Shown: positions 1-6,314, numbered from the stretch's first letter. The stretch: DNA of 13,199 bases from a bacterium (GCA_011049955.1 DRGV01000010.1:1-13199), one strand, 5' to 3'. Notes: generated by a model not told the origin, from the letters alone. Numbers and translations are program-made.

Positions 1-123
1 CCCCCGACTTTGTCGGGGGAGTTCGCCTCTCGTCCCGAGGGGTCTCGAGATCCCCGAGGGAGAGTTCGGAGTATTTTTAAAAGCGAAGAAGCGATAAAGG
101 AGACCATTAGATTACTTAAAGAA
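1..123. repeat. Left terminal foldback arm (inverted copy of 549-671)
   Basis: Bases 1-123 are the exact reverse complement of 549-671; pairing fails at 124/548. The loop between the arms is 425 bp. The copied segment is internal hypF coding sequence plus most of the GC-rich palindromic insertion, so a natural repeat boundary is unlikely. On the minus strand the hypF frame stays open through this arm, giving about 41 spurious codons. The simplest reading is an amplification chimera or assembly artefact at a contig end; a real inverted duplication is possible but less likely because the right end shows the same structure. Confidence 0.9.
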
Positions 124-1253
124 TGGTCCGCTATTCCAGATAGTCTATTTAAGGCCTCCTGATTGTCAGTAATGAGTGGTTCACCGCTTAGATTGCCACT
201 AGTCATAACTAAGGCAAGAAAGGAATTCTCTAGGAGTAAATAATGTAGCGGGGTATAGGGAAGCATTACCCCTAAGTAACCATTCCCTGGTGCTATAGAT
301 TCCGCAATGGGAAAACTACCCTTTCTCTTCTTAAGTAAAACAATGGGCCTCTGGGGGCTTTTTAATAACTCTCTTTCCTTCTCTCTCACTTGACAATAAT
401 TTCTTATCTTCTCAACATCAAAGGACATAATGGCTAAAGGCTTATTCGGCCTCTTCTTGCGCCTGCGCAGGGCTCTGACCGCCTCCTCACTTGTAGCATC
501 ACAGGCCAGATGAAATCCCCCAAGGCCCTTAATGGCTATAATCTTTCCTTCTTTAAGTAATCTAATGGTCTCCTTTATCGCTTCTTCGCTTTTAAAAATA
601 CTCCGAACTCTCCCTCGGGGATCTCGAGACCCCTCGGGACGAGAGGCGAACTCCCCCGACAAAGTCGGGGGGGGCGAACTCCGAACTAACTCTACCCCTG
701 GTCCACAATCCGGGCAGGCAGTGGGCTGGGTATGGTATCTCCGCTGGGAAATATTTAGATATTCTTCCTGGCAGGAGGAGCACATGGGAAACCTATCCAT
801 GGTTGTCTTCTCCCGATCATAGGGGAGATCTCGAATGATGGAGAATCTTGGGCCACAGTTGGTACAGTTTATGAAAGGATACCTATATCTCCTATCTTTG
901 GCATCGAATAATTCATCCAGGCAATGGAAACAGATACTTATATCTGGAGAGACTAAAGTGGATTTCTCTTCTTGGATTAGGCTCTCTTTTACCTTAAAGG
1001 ATTTATAGCCATTAGGAGGGTGAGGTTTTATTCTCTTCTTCTCTATTCTTGCCAGGGGGGGAGCCTGAGTAAAGATTTTTTGATAGAAATTCCTGATATT
1101 CTCTCTTTCACCTTCAACATCAATAATCACTCCCTTCCCAGAGTTCAAGACCCAGCCTTTGAGATTGTAGACTTCAGCCAATCTATGAATAAAGGGGCGG
1201 AAACCCACCCCCTGAACAACGCCCGATACCTCTATCCTTGCTGCCCCTTTCAT
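1..1253 (-). CDS. hypF: Carbamoyltransferase HypF, N-terminal half (partial, runs off the left end)
   Basis: HypF makes the thiocarboxamide on HypE that becomes the cyanide ligands of the NiFe site. The ATG at 1253 follows an AAGGAG-type site and lies 8 nt after hypA. Visible in order: an acylphosphatase domain with VVQGVGFRPF (residues 12-21); two zinc-finger units with Cys108/111/130/133 and Cys158/161/180/183; and a YrdC-like domain from about residue 222 containing IKGLGGFHLACDA, SPQRPIVLL and TSGNLSGEP. Family members are about 750 residues; only about 376 genuine residues (1253-124) are present, and the Kae1-like carbamoyltransferase half is missing. Bases 1-123 continue the frame but are foldback sequence. 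An unusual 26-codon insertion (residues 190-215) sits between the last zinc finger and the YrdC domain, where relatives have only a short linker. Identity is certain; whether the inserted protein is functional is unknown. Confidence 0.95.
   Translation of the reverse strand, partial: MKGAARIEVSGVVQGVGFRPFIHRLAEVYNLKGWVLNSGKGVIIDVEGERENIRNFYQKIFTQAPPLARIEKKRIKPHPPNGYKSFKVKESLIQEEKSTLVSPDISICFHCLDELFDAKDRRYRYPFINCTNCGPRFSIIRDLPYDREKTTMDRFPMCSSCQEEYLNISQRRYHTQPTACPDCGPGVELVRSSPPPTLSGEFASRPEGSRDPRGRVRSIFKSEEAIKETIRLLKEGKIIAIKGLGGFHLACDATSEEAVRALRRRKKRPNKPLAIMSFDVEKIRNYCQVREKERELLKSPQRPIVLLKKRKGSFPIAESIAPGNGYLGVMLPYTPLHYLLLENSFLALVMTSGNLSGEPLITDNQEALNRLSGIADHSLSNLMVSFIASSLLKILRTLPRGSRDPSGREANSPDKVG
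549..671. repeat. Inner partner of the left foldback
   Basis: This segment is genuine hypF sequence, in frame with the zinc fingers to its right and the YrdC domain to its left. It is the template of the inverted copy at 1-123. It includes most of the GC-rich palindromic insertion and about 50 bp of ordinary hypF coding sequence beyond it. Confidence 0.9.
600..687. repeat. GC-rich palindromic insertion inside hypF with 10-bp direct repeats
   Basis: The 10-bp word ACTCCGAACT occurs at 600-609 and 678-687, exactly 78 bp apart. Between the copies lies GC-rich sequence with two hairpin cores: CCCCCGAC/GTCGGGGG around an AAA loop (653-671), and an imperfect palindrome centred on TCTCGAGA (about 613-638). 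A second word, GGCGAACTCC, occurs at 645-654 and 673-682. Seventy-eight bases is 26 codons, so hypF stays in frame. The layout fits a small mobile palindromic element with a target duplication, or a repeat unit that carries the direct repeats itself. I see no second independent copy in the window; the copy at 1-72 is part of the foldback. Confidence 0.75.
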
Positions 1254-1261
1254 TTCAATCT

Positions 1262-1606
1262 CTACTCTCCTTCGATATTCTCTATATAGACGTTCTTGCC
1301 TGATATGATCTCGATGTCGTTTCCCCCACAGTGAGGACAGCTAAGCCCCGCCTCTTGGGTGGAGATATCCTTTCCACAATCCAAACATCTCGCTTTTACT
1401 TCTTCTTTCTCAATCTCAAGAGTCGCTTCTTCAGCAATACTTCCCGGAAGGATATGGTCAATAAAACTGTGCCTTAAGAATCCCTCTTCAATACCCGAGG
1501 CCTCTCCCAATTTAATCTTAATCCTGGTTATTCTCTTCAATCCAGTCTCCTTTGCCTTCTCGTTTACTTTGGCAAATAGATCCTTAGCAATCCCTAACTC
1601 ATGCAT
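1262..1606 (-). CDS. hypA: Hydrogenase nickel insertion protein HypA
   Basis: HypA is the cytoplasmic nickel metallochaperone that delivers Ni to the large subunit, working with HypB in known systems. The 114-residue product has the usual family length. It begins MHE, where the amino terminus and His2 bind nickel, and carries a zinc ribbon with Cys74/Cys77 and Cys90/Cys93. The start overlaps the end of the upstream protease gene by 8 nt, so the two are translationally coupled, and hypF follows after 8 nt. HypB, HypC, HypD and HypE are not in the window; they may lie beyond the left end or elsewhere. Confidence 0.95.
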   Translation of the reverse strand: MHELGIAKDLFAKVNEKAKETGLKRITRIKIKLGEASGIEEGFLRHSFIDHILPGSIAEEATLEIEKEEVKARCLDCGKDISTQEAGLSCPHCGGNDIEIISGKNVYIENIEGE

Positions 1607-2063
1607 TTTCTCTTAACCATTCCTCCACTTTTTCTATTGCCCTTTTGACTGGAGAAGAGAGCCCTTCCCCTAACCTGACCTCCCGGGGTTGAATGGCCAG
1701 CATGAAGACATCTGCCCCGGTCTCTTCTTTCAGATAAGTCATGAAGACTCCGGGTGATGTATTATGAGTGGAATAACCGGTATGCTTCATCTTCTCTATC
1801 TCGAGAAGCCCTATCCCGCCTGGCGCCCATCCCAGGTTACAGGCATCGATGACCAGGATGGTATCTGGTTTGAGAGAGGCGATCTTGCCCACATAGTTCT
1901 CCGGGGCACTCCCCCCATCTATGAGATGGGTTCTTACTTTACCTCTTAGCCTTTTAATCAAATAGGGGCCGAGCCCATCGTCCCTCTTTAAAATATTCCC
2001 TACCCCAACAATGACTATCTTCCCCTTTAATCTCTCTTTCAATCTCTTCTTTATATTTTTCAT
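1599..2063 (-). CDS. hycI: Hydrogenase maturation endopeptidase, HycI family
   Basis: This nickel-dependent protease removes the C-terminal extension of the hydrogenase large subunit after Ni insertion. The 154-residue product has the three expected metal-contact residues: Asp29 in GN-x5-DDG-x-G, Asp73 in VIDAC, and His100 in STHNTSPG. It also has the IDGGSAPEN segment (residues 48-56) that I recognise from Escherichia coli HycI, which places it with proteases acting on group 4 enzymes. The probable substrate is the large subunit encoded at 9298-10515. The gene overlaps hypA by 8 nt. It is separated from the upstream ferredoxin gene by a 337-bp repeat-filled gap, so it might have its own promoter, although I cannot point to one. 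Confidence 0.93.
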   Translation of the reverse strand: MKNIKKRLKERLKGKIVIVGVGNILKRDDGLGPYLIKRLRGKVRTHLIDGGSAPENYVGKIASLKPDTILVIDACNLGWAPGGIGLLEIEKMKHTGYSTHNTSPGVFMTYLKEETGADVFMLAIQPREVRLGEGLSSPVKRAIEKVEEWLRENA

Positions 2064-2082
2064 CGCTTCAGATTACCAAGAT

Positions 2083-2225
2083 AATAAGTGAATAAGAAAA
2101 TACGTTAATAAGTAAATACGTGAATACGAGAATACGTTAATGCGGAATGTGTTGACGCGGAATGGGTTGATAAGTTGATAGGTGGACAAGGATACAAGTT
2201 AATAAGAAAATAAGTGGACAAGAGA
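2083..2225. repeat. Degenerate 8-bp tandem array (AATAAGTG / AATACGTT type)
   Basis: From 2083 the sequence falls into consecutive octamers: AATAAGTG, AATAAGAA, AATACGTT, AATAAGTA, AATACGTG, AATACGAG, AATACGTT, AATGCGGA. The register then drifts (ATGTGTTG, ACGCGGAA, TGGGTTGA, TAAGTTGA, TAGGTGGA) but is recognisable to about 2225. No open frame with coding character crosses it. It lies between the ferredoxin gene at 2401-3000 and hycI, whose start follows about 20 bp further on in the transcript direction. Confidence 0.8.
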
Positions 2226-2257
2226 AGTAGGGTGCCGATTACCGCAGATAGAAATTT

Positions 2258-2306
2258 GATCCTCGATCCTTGATCCTGGTTATCTGATTACCGATAACCG
2301 ATCACC
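2258..2306. repeat. Two triplets of 7-bp repeats with a small hairpin
   Basis: GATCCTC, GATCCTT and GATCCTG are contiguous at 2258-2278, and GATTACC, GATAACC and GATCACC are contiguous at 2286-2306. Between and across them GGTTATC (2278-2284) pairs with GATAACC (2293-2299) as a 7-bp stem with an 8-nt loop. A further GATTACC word is at 2237-2243. This is the middle of the 337-bp gap that has octamer arrays on both sides. No T-run follows on either strand, so I do not call it a terminator. Confidence 0.75.
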
Positions 2307-2309
2307 TGT

Positions 2310-2397
2310 TTTCCCACTTTCTCACTTTCTCACTTTCTCCGTTTCTCACCTTCCCACCTGCCCACTTTCTCGCCTGCCCACCTGTTCACTTTCCCTC
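2310..2397. repeat. Degenerate 8-bp tandem array (TTTCTCAC type), 11 units
   Basis: Eleven consecutive octamers are visible: TTTCCCAC, TTTCTCAC twice, TTTCTCCG, TTTCTCAC, CTTCCCAC, CTGCCCAC, TTTCTCGC, CTGCCCAC, CTGTTCAC and TTTCCCTC. It is strongly pyrimidine-rich on the plus strand, so the transcript would be a GTGAGAAA-type purine repeat directly after the stop codon of the ferredoxin gene (2401). The NNAC ending is the complement of the GTNN words in the array at 2083-2225, so the two arrays are roughly inverted relative to each other. Confidence 0.85.
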
Positions 2398-2400
2398 TCT

Positions 2401-3000
2401 TTAGTCAGCCAGGACCACTTCCCTACGACATTTAGGACAACAAAACTTTATCCTATCAGAGCGCCTGGGAAACTCCTTCAAACGCCGAGCCTCTCTCTCC
2501 GCTAAACCTAATTCCTTATGGGAGACCAGGAGCAATCCCGGATTGGCATAGGCTAAGGGCCCCAATCTTCTTACCACCCATTTAATATGATCTATCACCC
2601 CGATTACCGCTCCGCAGTGTTCGCAGAAGAGAAGGTCCTTCTCTATAGAAGTCCTGGCCTTTGTCCTATCAAAAGTAGCCAGATCATATTCCAGAGTAAG
2701 CTTTATTCCCTTCTCTGTGATGCAGTTTGCCTGGCACTGTCCGCAGAAGATGCAGTCGTCGTAATGAAGAGTAAATTTTCGTTTTTCCTCTCCATCGACC
2801 ATATCGATGCACTGAGGGGGGCAGACCTCAGCACAGGCTCCGCAGCCCACACACTCTTCTTCGTCATATTCTGGTTTACCCCGGAACTTCTCTGCCGGAG
2901 TGTGGGGCTTATAAGGAAATTTAGTAGTATAAGGACCGGTAAACAGGGCCTTGAAAACCTCTTTCAATATTCGAAATTGCAATAGACTTGGTAGTCGCAT
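2401..3000 (-). CDS. mbhN: HycF/NuoI-type 2[4Fe-4S] ferredoxin subunit with C-terminal cysteine-pair domain
   Basis: This peripheral subunit should pass electrons into the NuoB-like subunit. The 199-residue protein has an N-terminal region with PAEKFRGKPEYD (35-46), then two [4Fe-4S] motifs: Cys50/53/56/60 in CVGCGACAEVCP and Cys83/86/89/93 in CIFCGQCQANC. Beyond residue 120 there is an extension with CEHC (126-129) and FCCPKC (187-191), resembling the C-terminal CxxC pairs of E. coli HycF and likely a zinc ribbon or additional metal site. The gene is the last structural gene of the complex, separated from mnhG by 136 bp of heptamer repeats. In Pyrococcus Mbh the equivalent MbhN is also last. 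The ATG start is supported by the amphipathic N-terminus typical of HycF. Function is clear; the role of the tail is inferred. Confidence 0.92.
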   Translation of the reverse strand: MRLPSLLQFRILKEVFKALFTGPYTTKFPYKPHTPAEKFRGKPEYDEEECVGCGACAEVCPPQCIDMVDGEEKRKFTLHYDDCIFCGQCQANCITEKGIKLTLEYDLATFDRTKARTSIEKDLLFCEHCGAVIGVIDHIKWVVRRLGPLAYANPGLLLVSHKELGLAEREARRLKEFPRRSDRIKFCCPKCRREVVLAD

Positions 3001-3007
3001 TTAAATC

Positions 3008-3143
3008 TCGCTTTGCTCGGATAGCTTACATTTTAAATTTCTAATATCTAATATCCAATTTCTAATAAAATGTCCAATTCTTAAATGTCCAATGTTTAAT
3101 TCAGTTCATTGGAAATTAGGAATTGGTAATTGGAAATTAATCA
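3008..3143. repeat. 7-bp degenerate repeats in two opposing blocks between mnhG and mbhN
   Basis: The left block (about 3034-3100) is built of AATTTCT, AATATCT, AATATCC, AATTTCT words and two TGTCCAAT segments. The right block (about 3109-3143) reads ATTGGAA, ATTAGGA, ATTGGTA, ATTGGAA, ATTAATC in perfect 7-bp register. CCAAT words on the left and ATTGG words on the right are complementary, so the transcript could fold into a long imperfect AT-rich hairpin between the two genes. The right block runs across the mnhG stop codon (3137-3139). It could attenuate or protect the mRNA, but no poly-U tract follows. Confidence 0.75.
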
Positions 3144-3478
3144 TTCTGGTTACTTTCCTTGTCTTCCCGATACCTATCTACTACGCTTTTCTTCCAGAGT
3201 TTTACTCCGAAGAGGTGAGCTCCCCGGGCTAAGGCATGAGCAGCGGTGGGAGAAGTGAGAAAGATAAGGGGTATAGCCACTAAAGCTTTTATTCCTAAGC
3301 TGGTAAATCCACTGTAAATAAATATTCCGAACATAATCCCACAGGTCCCCAGGGTTACACATTTTGTCGCCGCCTGCAGGCGGTTGTAAACATCGGGCAG
3401 TTTTACCAGGCCAATACAGCCGATGGCATCGAATAGAACCCCAATAATAATGATAATCGTCCCAATTGTTTCATTCAT
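3137..3478 (-). CDS. mnhG: Mrp/Mnh antiporter subunit G (MbhC-like)
   Basis: A small membrane subunit of the Mrp-like ion module. The 113-residue product matches family length, has three hydrophobic segments, and carries the conserved GLVKLPDVYNRLQAATKCV stretch (24-42) followed by a glycine-rich helix. In Mrp and Mbh complexes this subunit packs with MnhE and MnhF in the distal arm involved in sodium translocation. The charged C-terminal tail (RYREDKESNQND) is short. The ATG at 3478 follows GGAAGAG. The 108-bp gap to mnhF holds an octamer repeat block that is duplicated in the next gap upstream. Confidence 0.93.
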   Translation of the reverse strand: MNETIGTIIIIIGVLFDAIGCIGLVKLPDVYNRLQAATKCVTLGTCGIMFGIFIYSGFTSLGIKALVAIPLIFLTSPTAAHALARGAHLFGVKLWKKSVVDRYREDKESNQND

Positions 3479-3491
3479 AATTCTCTTCCAG

Positions 3492-3597
3492 GTTTATAAG
3501 TTTATATGTTGATACGTTTATAAGCAAAAACTTTTTTGACCGCTCCTTACTTATCAACTTATTATCTTATCAACTTATCAACTAATTTATTCATCAA
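3492..3597. repeat. Octamer repeats between mnhF and mnhG, two opposing blocks
   Basis: GTTTATAA, GTTTATAT, GTTGATAC and GTTTATAA are contiguous at 3492-3523. CTTATCAA, CTTATTAT, CTTATCAA, CTTATCAA, CTAATTTA and TTCATCAA are contiguous at 3550-3597. The two blocks have complementary words (GTTGATA against TATCAAC), so they can pair across a 26-bp gap. The second block overlaps the last codons of mnhF. It is closely related to 3872-3939. Confidence 0.8.
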
Positions 3598-3841
3598 ATT
3601 TTCTCCCCGAGAGGTATTTGGCTAAGGCAAGAGTGCCGATGAAACTCAAGAATATCCAGGCTAAGGCAATGTCAATAAGAAAATCGCGTCCAGTAGTAAT
3701 GGCTAAAAGGGCGCAGATCCCCACCACTAAAATTCCCAGGATGTCAATGGCAACCATACGGTCAGGGATCGTCGGTCCCCGCCAGGCTCTATACAGGCAC
3801 AAGTAACATAATATTATTAAAATTATAATTAAGGTATTCAT
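3587..3841 (-). CDS. mnhF: Mrp/Mnh antiporter subunit F (MbhB-like)
   Basis: An 84-residue, three-helix membrane protein with the family signature YRAWRGPTIPDRMVAIDILG (17-36), then two more hydrophobic helices. Length is normal for MnhF. It forms part of the MnhE-F-G cluster of the ion-translocating arm. The ATG at 3841 is preceded by AAAAGGA. Its last codons (KFDE) lie inside a duplicated octamer repeat: near-identical sequence occurs after the mnhE stop codon, where it is non-coding, so the end of this reading frame may have been shaped by the repeat. Confidence 0.93.
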   Translation of the reverse strand: MNTLIIILIILCYLCLYRAWRGPTIPDRMVAIDILGILVVGICALLAITTGRDFLIDIALAWIFLSFIGTLALAKYLSGRKFDE

Positions 3842-3871
3842 ATTCCTTTTCCGAGTTTACAAATAAAATCT

Positions 3872-3942
3872 CTTTTTTGACTGTCTTTACTTATCAACTT
3901 ATTACCTTATTAACTTATCAACTAATCCGCTCGTCAAATTTA
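3872..3942. repeat. Octamer repeat between mnhE and mnhF, near-duplicate of 3531-3602
   Basis: CTTATCAA, CTTATTAC, CTTATTAA, CTTATCAA, CTAATCCG and CTCGTCAA are contiguous at 3890-3937. Aligned with 3531-3602, both begin CTTTTTTGAC and end TCAAATTT and agree at most positions, with one single-base gap. Thus two neighbouring spacers share a roughly 70-bp block, placed after mnhE in one case and overlapping the end of mnhF in the other. No mobile-element ends are seen. Confidence 0.8.
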
Positions 3943-4425
3943 ATCGAATATCCTGGCTAACAAAGGTTCGAACTTACTTACAATCATTCTGGAAGCCTCT
4001 TCAACTTCCGTTGCCCGAACATAAATCCAATGGATATAAAGGTACTGCCCATCTATATCAACCGATAATGTTCCCGGAGTCATGGTGATGGAATTCGCCA
4101 GCATTGTCCTGGCAACTTCACTTTTTAAACCAGTCTTCACCTTCACTATACCTGGCTTAATGGGCATTTTAGGATGCAAGACTCGATAGGCAACATCAAA
4201 ATTTGCCTTAAGGCATTCCCAGAGGAATAGGGGTATATAAACTAAAAACCAGAAGTATCTCTTTATCTGAAAAAATTTCCTGGGTTCCTCAACAAACATA
4301 TTTCCAAAGAGCAGAGCGACAAAAATTGCTACTATCACTCCCACGAGAAGATGTTGCCAGTTTAAGGTCCAGGTTAAGAGGAGCCAGAGGATAAAGGCAA
4401 TAATAAATAGAACGATCCGTCGCAC
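3940..4425 (-). CDS. mnhE: Mrp/Mnh antiporter subunit E (MbhA-like)
   Basis: A 161-residue membrane subunit with two to three N-terminal hydrophobic helices (about 4-45 and 60-80), followed by a cytoplasmic domain containing LKSEVARTMLANSITMTPGTLSVDIDG, the region by which MnhE is recognised; the segment ANSITMTPGTL is at about 130-140 bases upstream of the end of the conserved core. The start is a GTG at 4425, three bases after the mnhD stop and behind GGAGAG; no in-frame ATG nearby fits better. It belongs to the distal ion-translocating arm with MnhF and MnhG. Length is normal for the family. Confidence 0.92.
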   Translation of the reverse strand: MRRIVLFIIAFILWLLLTWTLNWQHLLVGVIVAIFVALLFGNMFVEEPRKFFQIKRYFWFLVYIPLFLWECLKANFDVAYRVLHPKMPIKPGIVKVKTGLKSEVARTMLANSITMTPGTLSVDIDGQYLYIHWIYVRATEVEEASRMIVSKFEPLLARIFD

Positions 4426-4428
4426 AGT

Positions 4429-5979
4429 TTACTCTCCTAAGATTAAATTCGCGTATTGAGCACCATTCTTCAAAACTTCGACTGCCGGGTCAAGAATCAT
4501 ACTTTTTATTCCGGGGAGGAGTAAAATTCCCAATCCCAGGCAGAGCAAGGAAAGGATTATCATGGAGGCACACATTAATCCGGGAACTTCTTTAGTCTTT
4601 TTCCAGGCCTGGCCTAATTTACCAAAGAAAGCTAATCTCTGGACTTTAAGATAATAGGCGAGGGTTATGATGCTTATTAAGACGGCGATGAGAGCAAAAA
4701 TGAACTGTTCCGCCTGGATAGCTGCCATAATGATAATCAGTTTGCTCCAGAATCCGCTTAAAGGAGGAACGCCGGCAATGGACATTGAGGCAATAGTAGC
4801 AGTGGTTCCAGTAACTGGCATTCTCTCAAGAAGTCCTCCCATCTTCTCTAAATCTCTATTCTCAGTGGCATAGACTATCGCCCCGGAGTTTAAGAACAGG
4901 AGGGACTTAAAGGTGGCGTGGTTAAGCAAATGAAATAGTCCTCCTAAAAATCCTAAGGGAGTTCCTAACCCAAAGGCAAAAACGATATAGCCAATCTGAC
5001 TGATGCTGGAATAGGCGAGAAGTCTTTTAAAATCTCTCTGGCCCAGAGCTAATAAGGCTCCGGCAACCATAGAGATGATTCCTAAGACCATCAAGATATA
5101 AAGAATAGATTTCGTCTCCCCTAATCCTAAAACATTGAAGAGTATCCGAACCAGAGCATAGACTCCGATAGCCTTGATTAATACCCCGGAAAGCATGGCC
5201 GAGACAGGAGCGGGAGCCGAGGGATGGGCATCAGGTAACCAGGCATGAAAAGGCATGATTGCCGCTTTCAACCCAAATCCCATTATGAAAAGGGCACCCA
5301 CAAAGAGAACCGTCCCCTGAATTCCCTGTTGGTTGATTATCCTTGCTATGTCAGCCATATTTAAGGTTCCGCTGAAACTGTAAAGTAGGGCAATGCCCAG
5401 AAGAATGAATCCTGAAGCCACGGTCCCCATTACCTGATATTTAAAAGCGGCTTCTAACTCCTCAGCCTCGGTTCCAAAGGCAACTAAAGCATAAGAGGCA
5501 ATAGCAGCAACTTCTAAGAAGACGAAAAGATTGAACATATCTCCGGACAACACTACTCCATTCATTCCGGCGATGAGCAATAAAAAGAGGGTATAGTATC
5601 TTGTCTTATCTGTATATTTCTCCATATAATTGACCGAATAAAGAGCGGCTAAAAATCCTATCGAGTTAATAATAAGGAGCATCAAGACCGAAAGACCATC
5701 TAAAACTAAATAGATTCCAATAGGAATGCCTTTAAATGGCTCCCATCCTCCCATTTTATATACCAACATCCCTCGGTTAATTACCATTAAGGATAAGACT
5801 AAAAGGGTCAGGTTTATTAGATTAGCTACGATATCGGGAGTCCTTTTTGACCATTTCCCCAAAATAACGGCGGGGTTCGCTTGCCCCGTCTTTTGCTTAT
5901 CGAAGTTCCGATACCTTAAAATAGGGAGCAAAAAGGCTGCCCCTAAGGGGAGAGCAATAAATAAGGGAATTAAATTCAT
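4429..5979 (-). CDS. mnhD: Mrp/Mnh antiporter subunit D (MbhH-like ion pump subunit)
   Basis: A 516-residue polytopic membrane protein of the NuoN/MrpD antiporter family with about 14 helices. It retains the residues tied to proton pumping: Glu156 in FVFLEVAAIASYAL, Lys238 in GFGLKAAIMPFHAWLPDAH, and Lys269 in SGVLIKAIGVYALVR. These correspond to the Glu and Lys residues of transmembrane segments 5, 7 and 8 in MrpD and MbhH. The ATG overlaps the mnhC stop as ATGA, and mnhE follows after three bases. In Pyrococcus Mbh the equivalent MbhH is the single antiporter-like subunit; here there is also a NuoL-like one. It is expected to exchange H+ for Na+ or to pump H+ as electrons reach the hydrogenase. 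Confidence 0.95.
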   Translation of the reverse strand: MNLIPLFIALPLGAAFLLPILRYRNFDKQKTGQANPAVILGKWSKRTPDIVANLINLTLLVLSLMVINRGMLVYKMGGWEPFKGIPIGIYLVLDGLSVLMLLIINSIGFLAALYSVNYMEKYTDKTRYYTLFLLLIAGMNGVVLSGDMFNLFVFLEVAAIASYALVAFGTEAEELEAAFKYQVMGTVASGFILLGIALLYSFSGTLNMADIARIINQQGIQGTVLFVGALFIMGFGLKAAIMPFHAWLPDAHPSAPAPVSAMLSGVLIKAIGVYALVRILFNVLGLGETKSILYILMVLGIISMVAGALLALGQRDFKRLLAYSSISQIGYIVFAFGLGTPLGFLGGLFHLLNHATFKSLLFLNSGAIVYATENRDLEKMGGLLERMPVTGTTATIASMSIAGVPPLSGFWSKLIIIMAAIQAEQFIFALIAVLISIITLAYYLKVQRLAFFGKLGQAWKKTKEVPGLMCASMIILSLLCLGLGILLLPGIKSMILDPAVEVLKNGAQYANLILGE

Positions 5980-6314
5980 CCTTTCAATCTCCTGATCTCT
6001 CTTATATCAAAGGTCCCGTATCTCTGGTAGATACGAACAGCAATAGAGACGAGCAAGGCAGTGGTGGCCAAACCAATGACAATGGCGGTAAGGACTAAGG
6101 CCTGAGGTAGAGGGTCGACAAATACCGCCTTTTCAAATCCTTTAGTAATAATGGGGGCGGTCCCTCCTTTTTTATAACCAACAAGGGCAAGAAAGAGAAA
6201 GGTCGCATACTCCATGAGAACCAGCCCAATAATTATCTTAATCAGGTTTCTCTTCACTAAGACTCCATAGAGACCAATAAGAAAGAGAAGCATGCTTAAG
6301 AGATAATAAATCAC
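5976..6314 (-). CDS. mnhC: Mrp/Mnh antiporter subunit C (MbhG-like)
   Basis: A small NuoK-like membrane protein with three helices. I place the start at the GTG at 6314, giving VIYYLLSMLLFLIGLYGVL at the N-terminus and about 112 residues, the normal MnhC size. It overlaps the mnhB stop as GTGA, and GGGAG lies 7 nt upstream. An ATG at 6401 is in frame, but it would add about 29 hydrophilic residues read from inside mnhB in another frame. Family features are NLIKIIIGLVLMEYATFLFL and the later segment DPLPQALVLTAIVIGLATTA. It shares the antiporter arm with MnhD and MnhB. Confidence 0.92.
   Translation of the reverse strand: MIYYLLSMLLFLIGLYGVLVKRNLIKIIIGLVLMEYATFLFLALVGYKKGGTAPIITKGFEKAVFVDPLPQALVLTAIVIGLATTALLVSIAVRIYQRYGTFDIREIRRLKG

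Noticed and set aside
653..671. Intrinsic terminator (CCCCCGAC-AAA-GTCGGGGG hairpin)
   Set aside because: It lies inside an intact hypF reading frame and has no T-run after it on either strand.
592..783. 63-residue minus-strand ORF overlapping the zinc-finger region
   Set aside because: It is in another frame of hypF; the HypF frame carries all family motifs through this region.
532..822. Plus-strand ORF of 96 residues opposite hypF
   Set aside because: No domain, no ribosome site, and it is antisense to a gene with clear motifs.
2083..2397. CRISPR array
   Set aside because: Units are 7-8 bp and contiguous with no spacers, and no cas genes are present.
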